DNA of 64,000 nt from Spirodela intermedia (taxonomy: Eukaryota; Streptophyta; Magnoliopsida; Alismatales; Araceae). The notes under the pieces are model-generated. The model had not been told where the DNA came from. It worked only from the letters and a program-made list of their open reading frames with translations, and searched no databases. Below are positions 61,156-64,000 of the stretch, piece after piece. The DNA is taken from contig LR746274.1 in assembly GCA_902729315.2 (NCBI GenBank), positions 2,693,037-2,757,036 of the forward strand, written 5' to 3'. Each line of letters begins with the position of its first letter. Position 1 is the stretch's first letter. The translations under genes were made by a program, and so were the position numbers.

Positions 61156-63756
61156 TACGTGTCTGCACCTCTCTCTCTCTCTGTCCCTCTCTCGCTCTCT
61201 CATCGTACGTCGACTTCAGTAAACGGGACTTGGATATTTCCCGGTAAAAGAACTAATTTGAGGATAAAATCCTCCCTTCCATCTGCCCGATCTTTATTAT
61301 TTGACCCCTCGACCGAAGTTCTCCGATCATCTTGGAATGCGTCCCGGCGTCAAAGCTCGCGGCGGCCCGGCGGCGCCGCCAGTTCAACGAATTTACAGGA
61401 TACCCTCAGAGATTGGCATGCAACAAAAACAGATGGAGAGGATTCTTTCGTAATTGTGCAATTATCCACGGGCTAAAAAATCATTATTATCCTTTTTTCA
61501 GGGGAGCATATAAACCCCCCAAAGTTTCTATTTTTGGTTGATAACTCCCCAGAATGGTTTTTTATCGAAAAAAAACACCGACTTAGCATCATTAAACGTA
61601 CCCATTAAATAATTCCTGGGGTGTAAGCACAAACCATGGAGGATCGGATGATGTCCCCATGTTTCAGCCATGGAGGACGATCTTATAAATCTACCATAAG
61701 TGTACATCAGCTTGCTTATTGGTCTAATGGTAGGAATATCAGGTCTCATATCAACTAATAAGGTACTGCTTCAAGCCCATTTAGAACAAATGTATCAAGG
61801 TCTAATGAGAAAATTGATTTTTCTTTCTCATACAAGACAAGATTTGTGTATATTTAATGGGTGCTCTTAGCCAATGTATACATAATCTAAAAGTAATTCA
61901 TCTTCAAGAGGATGATACTCCTGTGTATTGGCTTGATGTTAATCCATTAAAACTATAAACCTAATTATATCCTTTAATAGTGAGTATTCTTTGATTATTC
62001 AAAACTTTTCTTTGGTAACTTAATACTATTTGGACTAAGTACATATCTAAAAATATCAAATTATTGGTCAAAAAGTAACATTTTTTCGATTATATATATA
62101 AATATTGTTGTCCAACTTTGAATATAGATATTTGTTGATGCCCTTGGTTTTGATAAATTAAAAGTGAAAAATTTATTGGTGTGTCACTTAAGTAATTGTC
62201 CATTAGGACACATAAGGCAAAAGATTTATAAACTAAATTCTAAGAGGTTTAAACAAGTTTTTTGGTGGAATTACATAGATAGGATGTAGAGACAATCCAT
62301 TAACTTATTCTATCTATTTATTGAAGGAAAATAAACCATGAAGTAGATAATTAGAGGAAGGAAATTCTCTCCAATTGCCAAATTGTTCTTAGTGTGCTTG
62401 CTAATTTCTATTGGCTGTTCATCTCAAGGCATCCAAATTGACCTTTAATTTGATGTACTCTAAGTCCAAGTCCCTTTCAAATAGTTTGACCTGCAGAAAC
62501 TTAGAAGACTAAGAAATCAAATTGAAGAAAGAGGAAAAAAAAAACACAAAGGAGGAGAGAGAAAATAAAGGCAAGAGGTAGAAAGGGAAAACACTTGCAA
62601 GAAGGGCACCCCAAATGACGAAAAAACACTAAGTTGTTGAGTGTCTTAACTATACAAGATCAAAAAAAAATTCGACAAAAAAGTTGTTATGGACTCACAA
62701 TTGAGTTATCTAAAAATTGAAGCAAACAAGAGACAAAACAGAACAATGGGTGGAGAGAAATTCGTGTAAAATCTAATCAATGTCATGGGTATACATTCAA
62801 TGGGTGGAATAGAAAGAAAGTAATAAAAGAATTAAAGAGAACGTGAAATCAAATTTAATACCATAGTGTGTGTCAGTCACACGAGTAGATCAAACTTTAA
62901 AACACAAACATTAAGAAATCAAAGCGAAATAAGGGAGAAAACTCAAATAACTCCCATTGAAATAATATTAAAGCACAAATTCATGAGAGACAGTAAAGCA
63001 CAAAATTAGTAAAATAAAATCTGAAAGTGATAAAAACTGAAAGAGAAAATAACAAATTCAAAGAGGACAAAAGCAACAAAAGTGATGCAGAAAATTGGAT
63101 TTTCTCACTCTTTGCTATGTCATGACAATGGACATCAATATGTTCAGAAGAACATCCCCCGAATGATAATGATCTCGAGTACCCTAATTTCTCAACTTTT
63201 TATTCAATCCCTAATGTGAGAGAGGGTCATACATGGCTTCTTGATAGCTTGAAAGGTACCCCAAGAATGATTCCTTCACTTTTGATTCAAAATATATCTT
63301 CACAATTATTTTTTTGGCAAATATGAAATGTATCTCAAGGCAACAAACGATGGATAATTAGGCTAGAAAAATATTTACAAGATCTAAATTTGGATCACAT
63401 CATAAGAATATATGAAAAATAGATATTTTAGTGCTAATTCATGATTTATGCTATAAAGTTGTTTAAGTTCATTTTGATTCAATTACAAAGGACTTTAGGG
63501 CATATTATGAAACATAAATAACAAAATATAACAACTTATTGATGGTTATTGATATATATGTATCATAAATGTCTAAAAACATTCAATATGTTCAACATAG
63601 TCATTATACGAAAAAAAACATTCAATATGTTCAACATAGTCATTATACGAAATATCTTTATTGCTTATATAATCTTATCACTAATGATCAAATCCAAGGT
63701 ATTAATCCCTAAGATTAGTTGATTCCTCCAAGATGGGATGAAGCGTAATTATCTCC
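61156..63756. other. AT-rich repeat-like tail region
   Basis: After ~300 bases of P450 3' flank the sequence is AT-rich with short ORFs only. 61711-61785 has tRNA-like A-box (TGGTCTAATGGTA) and B-box (CTTCAAGCC) motifs. No LTR pair, gene or RNA was established. Confidence 0.55.
63579..63651 (+). repeat. Perfect 34-bp direct repeat, offset 39
   Basis: 63579-63612 and 63618-63651 are identical (ACATTCAATATGTTCAACAT...) with an A-rich 5-base spacer. This is a recent slippage-type duplication. Confidence 0.95.
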
Positions 63757-64000
63757 CCTGTGACCGTTGACTTTGTGTCATTGACATTTTTTGGATCCAC
63801 GTGATGTATAATTTTCCGTTCAAGCCATCCGACTTAGTAATCAATCAATAAATAGGATTCACAAAACAAGCTTACTTCTCTTTCCTTGAAGATTGGATCA
63901 TGCTCCTTAGAGACTCATTGGGTTGTCTACACCCTGACCATTATCCAATTCCTGAGATTCATAAAATATCATCAATTCTTTGTTAGAAATCATATCGACT
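63757..64000 (+). repeat. Dispersed repeat, copy 2, cut by window end
   Basis: Block Y (63757-63835, TTGACTTTGTGTCATTGACA to CGTTCAAGCC) is followed by block X (63855-64000, TAGGATTCACAAAACAAG to AAATCATATCGACT). A partial X-like segment (CCTCCAAGATGGGATGAAG) precedes Y at 63726. The order implies a tandem unit of about 245 bp or more continuing beyond the window. Confidence 0.8.

Overview
This is nuclear plant DNA: spliced genes with GT-AG introns (one GC-AG), AT-rich introns and spacers around GC-rich exons, many (CT)n/(GA)n microsatellites, and only plant families. The NRT3/NAR2 protein has the rice-like core (AGEDTITVTW, ASQKDRGWRKTKDDLSKDK), so a non-grass monocot is my best guess. I cannot name the species.

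Layout. 157-4016 (+): secreted GH27 APSE-type beta-L-arabinopyranosidase/alpha-galactosidase. 5445-13444 (+): plastid quinolinate synthase, a SufE-NadA fusion. 16512-20332 (-): SURF2, convergent with it. 22877-23839 (+): Mn-dependent ADP-ribose/CDP-alcohol diphosphatase, divergent from SURF2. 24811-25435: five-copy ~137-bp tandem repeat. 25614-26402 (-): NRT3/NAR2 high-affinity nitrate-transport partner. 28401-34859 (-): eIF4B with a 4.2-kb first intron. 38605-46526 (+): peptidyl-serine alpha-galactosyltransferase (SERGT1) carrying a solo LTR in intron 7. 50508-51455: decayed partial copy of that gene. 52619-53667: decayed copy of the 5' part of the next gene. 53743-57636 (+): membrane-anchored C2H2 zinc-finger protein. 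59496-61155 (+): CYP71-like P450 pseudogene with four in-frame stops. From 61156 to the end: AT-rich repeats.

All exon joins were made by hand so that phases match and the protein stays in family register; each of the eight intact models keeps an open frame from ATG to stop. The genes are housekeeping or cell-wall genes rather than one pathway. Two threads deserve notice. The QS/NRT3 and APSE/eIF4B pairs are, as I recall, also linked in Arabidopsis (At5g50200/At5g50210 and At3g26380/At3g26400), which suggests old microsynteny. The 43-61 kb part shows active turnover: a solo LTR with intact target-site duplication, two partial gene duplications and a P450 dying by nonsense mutation. I found no CRISPR array, convincing functional tRNA or rRNA, or viral genes.
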